64,000 nt of DNA from Akkermansiaceae bacterium (GCA_023301765.1 JALZUC010000028.1:1-64000); one strand, 5' to 3'; positions 1 through 7,984 are shown, numbered from the stretch's first letter. Numbers and translations: made by a program. The notes: generated by a model from the letters alone, not told the origin.

Positions 1-348
1 TTTTGGTTCACCCTGCTCCATGAGCTAGGACACGCTCACCTACACCTCTCTGATGATAAAGAATGCTCGTTCTTCGACTCTGAAGAAAACCAAAGAAAAT
101 CGACCGACCAAAGAGAGATACAAGCCAACAATTTTGCCTCTAACGCCCTCATTCCAGAAACCTTATGGGAAGACCATAGGGAAAATTTACTATCCAGACC
201 TACGGTCGCTAAAGTCGAAACCTTCGCCGAGCACCTAAATATCCACAGCGCAATTGTCGCAGGGCGGATCAGATTTGAAAAAGGTAGATTCAACTTACTA
301 CCAAAAATACAGAATAATGGAAACCTCAGAGAGAGGTTCAACTATTGA
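1..348 (+). CDS. ImmA/IrrE-family metallopeptidase, 3' part (5' end outside window)
   Basis: Reading frame 1 is open from the first base to TGA at 346-348. The translated piece carries HELGH (bases 19-33) followed about 30 residues later by EIQANNFAS, which is the zinc-binding HExxH and the downstream Glu/Ala-Asn helix typical of ImmA/IrrE peptidases (COG2856), often fused behind a HigA-like HTH. The family cleaves or controls repressors of mobile elements, stress genes or toxin-antitoxin loci. The N-terminus is not in the window, so whether an HTH domain precedes it cannot be told. The metal site looks intact, so this is likely a real gene cut by the window edge. The family call is strong; the biological target is unknown. 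Confidence 0.75.
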   Translation, partial: FWFTLLHELGHAHLHLSDDKECSFFDSEENQRKSTDQREIQANNFASNALIPETLWEDHRENLLSRPTVAKVETFAEHLNIHSAIVAGRIRFEKGRFNLLPKIQNNGNLRERFNY

Positions 349-727
349 TACTCACCATTGTAAAATTAACAATATCACCCAAGCTATTCCAATTAGCCGC
401 CAAGTAGTGCGGCAAATAGTGCGGCAAAGGTGTTTTTATCACGCGAATTGCCTCAATGCCCCCCAATATAAGGCAGCTAACGAGAAATTACATAGAGCAT
501 CTCATGATTTTCCACAACCTCTACTGAGCTAGCAACATACGAACAAATCGACATCAAGTCGTTCACAGTAATATACCTACAAAACAAACCGATACCTCGC
601 TCAAAGTAAATGGAACTCTTCTCATTATCATCAAAGGTAAAGTAAAATCAGGAAGGTATATAGGCTAACTTGTCCAATATAAGGAAATCCTTAAATAACG
701 GTGTGTTGATAATAGCGCACAGGCAGC
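349..727. other. Intergenic stretch without a recognisable gene
   Basis: Short open frames here (for example 254-532 plus) have no recognisable motifs and partly overlap the peptidase gene. A 12-base direct repeat (unit TAGTGCGGCAAA) sits around 403-427. Nothing else could be identified; it may be decayed accessory DNA. Confidence 0.4.
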
Positions 728-961
728 TTAGAAATCAACTCTTCCGCACTCCTCCATGTGCTCGTCCCATTGCTTTCGCTCTTCTGCAGACTCAAAGGGC
801 ATACTGCCTGTAAATTCTCTTAAGTCATTACTAGTTTTATCAAGGTTTACCCCTAGATCTTTTCCTAGTGCATCTAGTGAGACCTGATTCATAGACAGCC
901 CTTCATCGGTAGCCTTGGACTTTGCCATTGCTAGCCATGATTCTTTAATGTGTTTGTTCAT
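728..961 (-). CDS. Small protein, possible VapB/RHH-like antitoxin
   Basis: The ORF encodes about 77 residues from ATG at 961; an in-frame GTG at 973 is possible but neither has a clear Shine-Dalgarno sequence. The N-terminal half (KHIKESW...GLSMNQVSLDALGK) resembles a ribbon-helix-helix segment. The C-terminal part (LREFTGSMPF, then acidic residues ending in CGRVDF) resembles the tail of VapB antitoxins that wraps a PIN toxin. No PIN-domain gene was recognised immediately downstream (lower coordinates), so if it is an antitoxin it is orphaned or the toxin has been lost. The assignment rests on weak pattern similarity; it may be an unrelated small protein. Confidence 0.4.
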   Translation of the reverse strand: MNKHIKESWLAMAKSKATDEGLSMNQVSLDALGKDLGVNLDKTSNDLREFTGSMPFESAEERKQWDEHMEECGRVDF

Positions 962-1044
962 TATATGTATCACACTTGTATTTTATCTGAAAGGTGAGCT
1001 TCAGCTAGTTAGGCGGTTTAGGATCAAGGCTCTGTGTAGATACA

Positions 1045-1145
1045 CCATCGCCCCTTCACGGGGGCGTGGATTGAATCTAATTTACACCTGTAAATCAAAT
1101 CTTAACAACTAATCGCACCATCGCGGGGGCGTGGGCTTCAGCATC
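1045..1145. CRISPR. Relic of a type I-C-like CRISPR array (one repeat plus a degraded second copy)
   Basis: Positions 1045-1076 hold a 32-base unit whose core is CGCCCCTTCACGGGGGCG followed by TGGATTGAAT. It can pair as CGCCCC/GGGGCG and ends in the GTGGATTGAAA-type tail of type I-C repeats. A second copy starts 73 bases downstream (CACCATCGC at 1116-1124, then GGGGGCGTGG), but it has lost the left stem arm and the ATTGAA tail. Between them lies a spacer-sized stretch of about 40 bases. No cas gene or leader is recognised in the window. One intact unit is little evidence, but the specific tail sequence makes chance resemblance less likely. Confidence 0.5.
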
Positions 1146-1283
1146 AGAGGGGCACTTGTGTGCTAGTATGGGCACACAGGTTTATTTTAAAAACCATATG
1201 TAGCTCATAGATGAAGTATCTCATTCCGCACACGGCATGGTGACGGGGTAAGTAATTTACTCTGGGGGGGGATTATAAAAAAA

Positions 1284-1311
1284 CCTCTCTACATAGTGTA
1301 GAGAGGTTTTT
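1284..1311 (-). terminator. Intrinsic terminator of the L31 gene (bidirectional shape)
   Basis: A perfect 10-bp stem (CCTCTCTACA / TGTAGAGAGG) with a 3-base loop is flanked by A7 on the left and T5 on the right. It lies about 35 bases beyond the stop codon of the minus-strand L31 gene. Because both flanks are A/T tracts it could stop transcription in either direction. A G8 run lies just to its left (1264-1271). Confidence 0.85.
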
Positions 1312-1341
1312 GAGAAGTTGTTTGTGTAATCCTTTATGGAG

Positions 1342-1611
1342 TTACTTAAGCTTTGGCTTACCTGCGCGGCGCACAGCTCCAAATCTCTTCTGGAACTTGT
1401 CAATACGGCCTGCTGTATCAACAAACTGTTTCTGGCCAGTAAAGAATGGGTGGGTATCTGCGGTAACACCAGATGAGATGATGTAGTGGTCTACACCATC
1501 GATTTGCTCGACTTTAGCTGACTTAGCAGTGGAACGCGTAATGTAGCGTGTGCCAGTGGTCATGTCTTGAAACGCAACGGGATGATACTCGGGATGAAGG
1601 TCTTTTTTCAT
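1342..1611 (-). CDS. rpmE2: 50S ribosomal protein L31 type B
   Basis: The 89-residue product begins MKKDLHPEYHPV and contains SSHPFFTG-like (ADTHPFFTGQKQ), FVDTAGRIDKF and the basic C-terminal KRFGAVRR segment of bacterial L31. It lacks the Cys residues of the zinc-binding type A form, so it is the C-minus (type B, YkgM-like) paralogue, which in other bacteria replaces the zinc form under zinc limitation. Length matches the family. No zinc-regulator site (Zur box) was identified in the 200 bases upstream. It is monocistronic with a strong downstream terminator. Confidence 0.95.
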   Translation of the reverse strand: MKKDLHPEYHPVAFQDMTTGTRYITRSTAKSAKVEQIDGVDHYIISSGVTADTHPFFTGQKQFVDTAGRIDKFQKRFGAVRRAGKPKLK

Positions 1612-1785
1612 GATTGTATATGTTTATATGCCACGTTTCCAGCGCGGCAGGACGGTGAAAATGCAGTAATTCCGATAGCTGTCAAGTAGGAACGAGTTCA
1701 GAGGGCTGTAGATTTTTACTTTCTGAACTTCATCCCCATACCGACTTATCTATGGCATTCCGCATCCACTCATCATAGATGATGT

Positions 1786-1810
1786 CACAGCACCTAAATT
1801 AGGCGCTGTG
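1786..1810 (-). terminator. Hairpin downstream of arsM, possible terminator
   Basis: CACAGC A CCTA is followed by a short loop and TAGG C GCTGTG, giving an interrupted 10-bp stem 18 bases beyond the arsM stop codon. The flanks are not clean U tracts on the minus strand, so termination strength is uncertain. Confidence 0.45.
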
Positions 1811-1827
1811 ATTATATTCTATAATAA

Positions 1828-2976
1828 TTAGCAACAGGTATCACCCTCACAGCATGAGGAACTGTCTGTGGTTTTGTTATAGTCTTGGCCTTTAGTCTCA
1901 CGTGGATGGCGTAGACGTGCACCTTCACAGCTACCAAATGGCTGAGCCTGTGCTGCTGGCACTTCTTCCAGAGGCTCTATAAAGTCAAAGAAGCCAGCGT
2001 AGGGGGCTTTCTTATATATATCATAGGTCTTAGCACATACGGCATAGCGCTTTCCACGCTCCATGGCATGATTATCATCATCAAGAACTTTTTTAAATGG
2101 TCCACGGTAGACTACGGCTTGATTACGCTCCATACAGGGGCCTTCTTTACCCTTCCAGGCTCTGACTGTAACGGAACGAAATTCGATACCTTCTACTGTC
2201 TGCCAAGGTTCTGTCTCAAACTTTACATACTCAACACCATAAAACCCTGCGTCTTCAAAGGCTTTGAGAAATGCTTCTTCACTCATGGCACCTGAGATAC
2301 AACCGCTCCAGAGGTGATCGTCATTTTGTAGGTGTTCTGGGACTTCTTCATCTGACACAATATCTGAGATAACAGCTCTACCCCCATCTTTTAATACTCG
2401 GTAAATTTCTTGGAACATCTGCTCTTTAAGCTGAGGTTCTACGAGGTTTAGAACGCAGTTTGATACAACGACGTCTACACTATCATCTGCGATCATTTTT
2501 TGCTCACGGCGGAGCTTTTCAGCTACATTTTCCATCTCTAACCAGCCGTTAGCATCTTCTACAGGCTTTGACGCTAGCTCTTTTTCTAGTAGGTTCAGGT
2601 CTAAGGCTAGATCTTGGATACGGCCTTTACGAAATTCTACATTTGAGTGGCCAATGTTCTTAGCCACAATTGGCGTATTTCTTTCAGCTACTTCTAGCAT
2701 GGCATCTGTCATGTCTACACCGATCACTTTACCTTCAGGTCCTACTACCTGACTGGCGATAAAGCATATTTTCCCTGTGCCACTGCCAAGATCCAGCACT
2801 GTGTCACCAGGCTCTACCCATTCTGAGGGGTCACCACAGCCATAGTCTTTTTCTATAACTTCAGCTGGGATTTGCTTGAGGTATTTAGGGTTATAGTCAA
2901 CAGGGCAGCAGAGTGCTTGTTCTTGCTGCTCAGCTGCAGCGGCGTAACGGTCTTTAACGGCAAATTCAGTTTTCAT
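1828..2976 (-). CDS. arsM: Arsenite methyltransferase (ArsM-type SAM-dependent)
   Basis: The 382-residue protein has a class I methyltransferase core with the SAM loop VLDLGSGTGK near residue 61 and GVDMTDAM after it. Family cysteines are present in CCPVDY near the N-terminus, SNCVLNLV and SGCISGAM, the positions that bind trivalent arsenic in ArsM, and the tail ends SSSCCEGDTCC. ArsM methylates As(III) to methylated, partly volatile species in the cytoplasm. It starts only 24 bases after the putative anti-sigma gene, so it is probably the last cistron of an ECF sigma operon rather than of an arsR-type ars operon; no arsR, arsB or arsC gene is nearby. Function is well supported by motifs; regulation is inferred from spacing. 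Confidence 0.88.
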   Translation of the reverse strand: MKTEFAVKDRYAAAAEQQEQALCCPVDYNPKYLKQIPAEVIEKDYGCGDPSEWVEPGDTVLDLGSGTGKICFIASQVVGPEGKVIGVDMTDAMLEVAERNTPIVAKNIGHSNVEFRKGRIQDLALDLNLLEKELASKPVEDANGWLEMENVAEKLRREQKMIADDSVDVVVSNCVLNLVEPQLKEQMFQEIYRVLKDGGRAVISDIVSDEEVPEHLQNDDHLWSGCISGAMSEEAFLKAFEDAGFYGVEYVKFETEPWQTVEGIEFRSVTVRAWKGKEGPCMERNQAVVYRGPFKKVLDDDNHAMERGKRYAVCAKTYDIYKKAPYAGFFDFIEPLEEVPAAQAQPFGSCEGARLRHPRETKGQDYNKTTDSSSCCEGDTCC

Positions 2977-3000
2977 AGATGGTCAGGTGTTTACAGTGAT

Positions 3001-3939
3001 CTAAAAATATTGCAATAGATCTTCCTTTTGCTCTCGCTGAGCTTTGGACATGAGGATGTAGGTATTCTCACTGTCACGCCAGCGCACTACATTCCACTCT
3101 GTCCGAGGGCAATGATAGCAGTTAGATACAGTCACTTTATTTCTGACTGGGATATCAGAGTCACTTATTAAGTCATTACGCATTATTATGAGGTGCATCG
3201 GGACTTCGTCCTTTGTTAAAAGGCAGATTAGAGATGCTTCTCTATTACCGGCGAGTAATAGCTTTTTACAGCCAAGGCTGGGTAGAGCCTGTAGTCCTTC
3301 TGGCAGGTCTGCTATGGTTACAGGGGCGGGGTAATTGTTTCCTGCTAACCATGATGTAAGGTGACTACTGCTCTCATGCTTAACGTCTAGCGTAAATTCT
3401 GCATTAAGTATCCTTCCGGCATCTAGCTGAACTTCAAGTGAAGCAACCTGATCTTTACTGCCTATATCTAGCTGCATGGCAAAGAATACTCCTAGTATCA
3501 AGGTGGCGGCTATGGCGGCGATGTTAAGCCACTTTTTCTTCCTAAGTGGAAGCGGCACTACATTAATTACGCTGCCCTGCTTACGATTATTTTTTTCCAT
3601 TTCCATGGCGGCAATAACTTGATCACGCAGGTTAGCAGGCGGCTGTAGTGCCGAGAGTGCACCACTGAACATACTATCCATTTCTTCATGGAGGCCTGGA
3701 CCATCTGGGGATTCACCATGCATGATAGTTAGTAAATTCATTCTAAGGTCTTCAGGAATTTCAAGTCCCGTAAGAGCTTCTGAAAATCCAGCATCTGCAG
3801 CGCGCTCATCAACAAGCCATTTTCCCAGCTCACGGTCTTCGACTGCTAGCTGTAGAGCTAGCTTAAAGTCTACGTCTGTGGCGTCTGCACCATTTGGGCG
3901 GAAGCTTTGAAGTATAAATTTAGCTTGGGTCTTATCCAT
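3001..3939 (-). CDS. Membrane-anchored putative anti-sigma factor
   Basis: This 312-residue protein overlaps the end of the upstream ECF sigma gene by 8 bases, the usual layout of a sigma/anti-sigma pair. The first 135 residues are hydrophilic and acidic. A single membrane helix follows (about residues 137-157, AAIAATLILGVFFAMQL) behind a basic stretch, and a 150-residue extracytoplasmic domain ends the protein. That outer domain contains a CYHC (CxxC) motif and two more Cys (LGCKK, ICLL), which could sense redox state or a thiol-reactive metalloid. No zinc-binding HxxxCxxC of the classical ZAS family is seen. The anti-sigma role is inferred from context and topology. Confidence 0.6.
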   Translation of the reverse strand: MDKTQAKFILQSFRPNGADATDVDFKLALQLAVEDRELGKWLVDERAADAGFSEALTGLEIPEDLRMNLLTIMHGESPDGPGLHEEMDSMFSGALSALQPPANLRDQVIAAMEMEKNNRKQGSVINVVPLPLRKKKWLNIAAIAATLILGVFFAMQLDIGSKDQVASLEVQLDAGRILNAEFTLDVKHESSSHLTSWLAGNNYPAPVTIADLPEGLQALPSLGCKKLLLAGNREASLICLLTKDEVPMHLIIMRNDLISDSDIPVRNKVTVSNCYHCPRTEWNVVRWRDSENTYILMSKAQREQKEDLLQYF

Positions 3940-4474
3940 GGTTTTCTATGTTATTAGGGTTCATTTTAATGACCTTTTGAGGTGCAATGGATGGGGCTTT
4001 CTGCATTTGTTTACGCAGTTGGCTTTTCCCCCTGGAGATACGCGACATAATGGTACCAATCGGCACACCAAGAATTTCAGCAATCTCTTTATAGCTGTGC
4101 TGCTGAAGATAGAATAGTGTCAGTGGCGCGCGGAATATTTCATCCATTTCGCCCAAAAAGTGCACCGCACTTTGTGCATCCAGCTTACGCTCATGCCCGT
4201 CCTCGTGGACTGGTAGCTGATACTCTATTTCTTCGATATCACTCTCGGTGTAGCGAGCTTGTCTACGGCTCTGCCCCAGGTGTTCACGAAAGAGCGTGGT
4301 GAATAACCATGATTTTGCCTTAGCTCGGTCTTTCAGCTGATGCCCTTTCTGAGCCCATATGCAGAATGTCTGCTGGACAAGATCAGAGGCTCCATCTGGA
4401 TTTTTCGCTAATGAGTAGGCAAAGCGGTAGAGTGGCTGGTAATGAGCGTCTACTAGATCTTCAAACTCGGACAT
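3932..4474 (-). CDS. ECF RNA polymerase sigma factor
   Basis: The 180-residue product has sigma-70 region 2 (LYRFAYSLAKNPDGASDLVQQTF, KAKSWLFTTLFR) and region 4 (FYLQQHSYKEIAEILGVPIGTIMSRISRGKSQLR, a helix-turn-helix). It lacks regions 1 and 3, as ECF factors do. It is translationally coupled to the anti-sigma gene and sits 48 bases downstream of the serine protease gene. The targets are unknown; ArsM in the same cluster is an obvious candidate. Confidence 0.92.
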   Translation of the reverse strand: MSEFEDLVDAHYQPLYRFAYSLAKNPDGASDLVQQTFCIWAQKGHQLKDRAKAKSWLFTTLFREHLGQSRRQARYTESDIEEIEYQLPVHEDGHERKLDAQSAVHFLGEMDEIFRAPLTLFYLQQHSYKEIAEILGVPIGTIMSRISRGKSQLRKQMQKAPSIAPQKVIKMNPNNIENHG

Positions 4475-4522
4475 GATACCAAGTATGATAGGATAAGAGC
4501 TTAATTTATTCCCACCACTTAT

Positions 4523-5374
4523 TTATTTTTTAATAAGTTTCCGGATAGATTCTGCAGGCACACAGTTTCCGATAACCATCTGAAAGTTTCTCTTTGGGTC
4601 TTTTTTAGAGTTAGTGGTAGCATAAAGACTTCTTGTGCTCGATACCATCCCTACAACATTACCAAGGTTATTAACCACTGGGCCGCCACTTGATCCACGG
4701 GCAAAGTCTGCAGTAACAGCCATGGCGTCTATCTGCCCACCTACATTAGATGCCTTACGGAAGTAGCGGGAGATATTTCCAGCCGTGTAGGTGAAAAATC
4801 TTTTATCCGGATGGGCAATGATGTGAATAGATGCACCTACCCCAGCGTCTTGCCCTATGGCGAGAGGTTTAAAGCCTTCACCCTTAACCCGGAAAATAGC
4901 AATATCATCCTTAGCACTTGCTGCAAGAATCTCCACAATAGGCGCTACTTTACCATCCAGAGTGCGTATGCCAAAGCCCTCTGCTTTTTTACCATTAAAA
5001 ACATGGTAATTAGTTACCATAATACCGTCACTAGTCAGGACCCAGCCAGTGGCTACACTACCTGCATGCCATAAAGGGCATTTATCACATTTATACACAG
5101 ACCCAATCACTACAACGCTCTGAGCCGCAGTGGCGTATACATTATCCAACTTTTCAGTAGATAGGCTAGGTAGCGCGATATTACAGCTAGTTCTAGCTAG
5201 ATTAGGTAATAGATCATCCGTATTTACCATCTGCCCAGCTTCCGCTAGCTTACCCATATCAGTCTCAAAGGATTTGAGGATTTTGGTATCATTTACAACT
5301 ATAGGTGTTGTTTTTGCGTAACTAGAGAGACAGAACGCAACTGTAAGAGTGGCGATAATGGTGGATTTTTTCAT
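4523..5374 (-). CDS. Secreted trypsin-like serine protease (S1C/HtrA-like, no PDZ)
   Basis: The 283-residue protein starts with a signal peptide (MKKSTIIATLTVAFCLSSYA). The catalytic triad is visible: His in TNYHVF, Asp in KDDIAIF and Ser in ARGSSGGPVV. It is shorter than DegP/HtrA and has no PDZ domain after the protease fold. A CDKC motif precedes the first strand of the core, so a disulfide or metal site is possible. It lies directly upstream of the ECF sigma/anti-sigma pair in the same orientation and may act in envelope protein quality control or in signalling to the anti-sigma factor; that link is inference from adjacency only. Confidence 0.85.
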   Translation of the reverse strand: MKKSTIIATLTVAFCLSSYAKTTPIVVNDTKILKSFETDMGKLAEAGQMVNTDDLLPNLARTSCNIALPSLSTEKLDNVYATAAQSVVVIGSVYKCDKCPLWHAGSVATGWVLTSDGIMVTNYHVFNGKKAEGFGIRTLDGKVAPIVEILAASAKDDIAIFRVKGEGFKPLAIGQDAGVGASIHIIAHPDKRFFTYTAGNISRYFRKASNVGGQIDAMAVTADFARGSSGGPVVNNLGNVVGMVSSTRSLYATTNSKKDPKRNFQMVIGNCVPAESIRKLIKK

Positions 5375-5402
5375 GGGGGAATTATGTATATCTGATGGTT
5401 AT

Positions 5403-6593
5403 TTACTGGCTCATTGCCTGTAGCACATAGCTAGAGGGGCGGAAGTTCTCAATAATGAGTTCCTGCTGACTTCCACGGTTCATACGCACTTCACTGATAT
5501 TGAAATTAGGCGTTTTATGTGGAGCGAAGAGAATGTCATCATGTGTGCTATTTTCGTGTTTTTTAAACATATCCGGCACTATATCACCACCAAGGTGATC
5601 ATCACGGCCTGTCGCCAAGTGGCAGGTTCCTAGAATTTTTTCATCCTGAATGTCAGAGCCTGATACTGGTAATACCTGGGTGCCAAAGCCCAGCTCTCCG
5701 AGTGTGCCCGTCATGGGGTCATCTTTAAGTCGCTGATTATGCTCCTCAATAGTAGCTGGATTTCCTTCAATAAGAGTGGAGCTGATGATATTCCTATCTA
5801 CTACTTCCAATACACCTAGAGTGCCATCTTCATATTTCATAGGGAACTGACCACGTGCATCTTCTGGCACAAAGTAAACTTCCCCCGCAGGCAGGTTAGC
5901 CACGTCTGGTGTTTTACCTCTGCATAGTCCATGACTTTTCTGAGCATCCTGACCACCAAGACCAAGCCAAGCGGTAAGCACGCGCCCATCTTCAAGAGTG
6001 AAGTCAACTTCAATAGAGTCCGCATTAGTAAGTGCCAAGCGCATACATTCTGCATCAGCAGAAACTTCATCATAGTTCACCGCCAGACCTGAGTTAAGAA
6101 TTATATCATTAACTCCGTGTAGCGTAGCTCCCCGGAAGCCAAACTGCTTACATTTCTCCGTGAGAGGCGCCGTAGCACTCCAATCTGTGATACATAAAAT
6201 GATATCATAGTTAGGGTAAATATCACGATCTAGTGATAACTCATTACCTTCCACATCCCAACATGGGTCTTTTATGTCTAGGTTAGAGCCGTTAGTGCAT
6301 TTATAGGCATACATCTCTCCTCCTGTCATGCCTAGCTCCTCCATGACACCATTTCTAAGGTTTTCGTAAAAGTGCTTATGAGCATTTTTCTGCACAGGGA
6401 AACCCTCTACTTCAAGGTAAGCATGACCTTTCATCATAGATTTAGGATCATCAAAATCTGTGAGAATACATACTTTACAATCTTGAGTGGGTTTAAACAC
6501 ATTATCTAACAAGCAACTTAAACTAAAGTCATTAAACTGACGCTTAGAGGGATCAGCTATTATTTCATCCGTCATGTATTTGGGTAACGACAT
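5403..6593 (-). CDS. M29-like aminopeptidase family protein (aminopeptidase T-like)
   Basis: The 396-residue protein has features of the thermophilic M29 aminopeptidase family in the C-terminal half: LPAGEVYFVPED, GELGFGTQ and GTCHLATGRDDHLGG with a later H-D-D segment. In M29 enzymes these glutamates, histidines and aspartates bind two metal ions. No signal peptide is seen, so it is probably cytosolic. It is the first gene of a minus-strand series with the protease 28 bases downstream. The sequence is divergent, so peptidase activity should be treated as probable rather than shown. Confidence 0.65.
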   Translation of the reverse strand: MSLPKYMTDEIIADPSKRQFNDFSLSCLLDNVFKPTQDCKVCILTDFDDPKSMMKGHAYLEVEGFPVQKNAHKHFYENLRNGVMEELGMTGGEMYAYKCTNGSNLDIKDPCWDVEGNELSLDRDIYPNYDIILCITDWSATAPLTEKCKQFGFRGATLHGVNDIILNSGLAVNYDEVSADAECMRLALTNADSIEVDFTLEDGRVLTAWLGLGGQDAQKSHGLCRGKTPDVANLPAGEVYFVPEDARGQFPMKYEDGTLGVLEVVDRNIISSTLIEGNPATIEEHNQRLKDDPMTGTLGELGFGTQVLPVSGSDIQDEKILGTCHLATGRDDHLGGDIVPDMFKKHENSTHDDILFAPHKTPNFNISEVRMNRGSQQELIIENFRPSSYVLQAMSQ

Positions 6594-6654
6594 GCAGATA
6601 GATTAGACTCAATCCAGATGACTGCAAGCGGAAGTTAGAATACTTCTAATCATT

Positions 6655-6815
6655 CTTTTAGAATGGCTGATTCAGGCCTAACATCCGTACGCACTACGGG
6701 GGGCGGATCTCTCCTCCCCCCGCATATGCACTCTCGTTAGAGAGAAACAACAACGCACGTCCCCGAGGGAACACATAGGTAGACGTGCAGGACCAAGAAA
6801 AGGTCACAAAAAAGT
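6655..6815. other. Intergenic region rich in inverted repeats
   Basis: Between the M29-like gene and the channel gene there are four consecutive inverted repeats: CATTCT/AGAATG, CGGGGGG/CCCCCCG with a 12-base loop, CTCT/AGAG with loop CGTT, and GCACGTC/GACGTGC enclosing about 20 bases. No open frame or U-tract terminator explains them. It could be a structured RNA, a leader or a combination of terminators; no known RNA family was recognised. Confidence 0.35.
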
Positions 6816-6851
6816 TTCTTACCCTTATTTAAATGGGCCTTATCGTAGGTG

Positions 6852-7709
6852 TTACTCAGCAGAGCGTCCACGTACAGGTTCATTAATAAGCTTTTCGTTA
6901 GGCACTATTACAAAGCCCCCATCAGCACGGGTAAGCTTAGTGGTGACAGGCCCCACGCCTGAGACCTTCATGCTCTCACCCTCAAATTCAATTTCTGTTC
7001 CGACTTGGTAAATATCACGTGAGTAAATACCTGAAACGATACTTAGGGCAACTCCCTTCAAACCTAATCCTAGGCAAAGCGCTAGCGCTAGGCCTAAGGC
7101 GGCAAGGATAATTTTTACCGTAGCATTAAGTAACTCCGTCTGGATATTAAGCTTCGCAAGGGCGACAGTCAGAACAAGAATAAAGATAAAGCCAAAGATA
7201 ACCTTTGAGAGTGTTTGCGCGTAACTGAGCCCTGCAACATTAAGCCCATTGAAAACTGCATTTTTCACCATATCAGCGACAAAAAAGCCAACCACCATGA
7301 TAAGAGTCGCCGTAATCGCATTTGGCATGAAGGAAATGATACTCATTACAATATCTGAGATATCTGAGATAGAGGCCTCTCGGGCCGCCACCTTAATGGC
7401 AAAGAGCATAGCCCCCCAGAACAGGAGTTTACCTATAAATGCGCCAGGCGCATCTTTGATACCTACCCCCTGAAGTCTTCCGGTAATTCCAGTTTTGTCC
7501 AGAAACCCATCAACACCCAGACGAGCAAACAATGTGCTTACGGCTTTAGCTAGCAATTTAGCAAAGACAAAACCAAGAAACAGCAGTACAAGAGCAAGTA
7601 AAAGCTGAGGGATAAACTCCGCGAAGTTTTCAATCATTTTGATTAAAGCCTCGCGAATTTTACTAAAAAAGGAACCTAGGGAGATGGAAGTATCAGCAAT
7701 TAGATGCAT
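6852..7709 (-). CDS. Small-conductance mechanosensitive channel family protein
   Basis: The 285-residue protein has about five hydrophobic helices, including conserved TM-helix repeats (FIPQLLLALVLLFLGFVFAKLL and MPNAITATLIMVVGFFVADMV), and a Gly/Ala-rich pore-like helix (LGLALALCLGLGLKGVA). A short beta domain follows (VGTEIEFEGESMKVSGVGPVTT, ending FVIVPNEKLINEPV), which is the MscS beta domain. It is truncated after this, lacking the MscS C-terminal cage. Channels of this type release solutes under osmotic downshock. It is the third gene of an ECF sigma operon, suggesting envelope or osmotic-stress control. Confidence 0.85.
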   Translation of the reverse strand: MHLIADTSISLGSFFSKIREALIKMIENFAEFIPQLLLALVLLFLGFVFAKLLAKAVSTLFARLGVDGFLDKTGITGRLQGVGIKDAPGAFIGKLLFWGAMLFAIKVAAREASISDISDIVMSIISFMPNAITATLIMVVGFFVADMVKNAVFNGLNVAGLSYAQTLSKVIFGFIFILVLTVALAKLNIQTELLNATVKIILAALGLALALCLGLGLKGVALSIVSGIYSRDIYQVGTEIEFEGESMKVSGVGPVTTKLTRADGGFVIVPNEKLINEPVRGRSAE

Positions 7710-7735
7710 TGTAATATAGGGAAAGCGATCAATCC

Positions 7736-7984
7736 TCAGGCCTTGTAGTGGTCATTCGGATGATTAATCTTACCCCCCGCAGCAGATAAAAGTCCATCAA
7801 CAACTGCAGGAAATCCTTGAAACATAAAAGAACTAAGCTCGCCCATGAACTTCTCATGCATAGCTCTCTCCATCACCATCTCTACCCTCCTATCATTGGG
7901 CACAGGAAGATCCTGCAGACCTGCCTCCTCAAAAAGACGGCTAATCTGTAGTTCATTTAATTCGATGCTTTCTGTTGGGTTCAT
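7736..7984 (-). CDS. Small protein coupled to the ECF sigma gene, unknown function
   Basis: The 82-residue product overlaps the upstream sigma gene by 4 bases (ATGA), so translation is coupled. It has no membrane segment or signal peptide; the N-terminus is acidic (ESIELNELQISRLFEEAG) and a hydrophobic patch follows (FMFQGFPAVVDGLLSAAGG). Its place between a sigma factor and a membrane channel makes a soluble anti-sigma or regulatory role plausible, but no known domain was recognised. Confidence 0.65.
   Translation of the reverse strand: MNPTESIELNELQISRLFEEAGLQDLPVPNDRRVEMVMERAMHEKFMGELSSFMFQGFPAVVDGLLSAAGGKINHPNDHYKA

Noticed and set aside
254-532. 92-residue plus-strand ORF overlapping the ImmA/IrrE gene
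   Set aside because: It overlaps the end of a clearly conserved gene in another frame, has no recognisable motif and its first part is antisense-like coding noise.
6655-6815. 6S RNA or tmRNA
   Set aside because: The hairpin order and the lack of the characteristic tRNA-like ends or 6S central bubble do not fit; kept only as an unassigned structured region.
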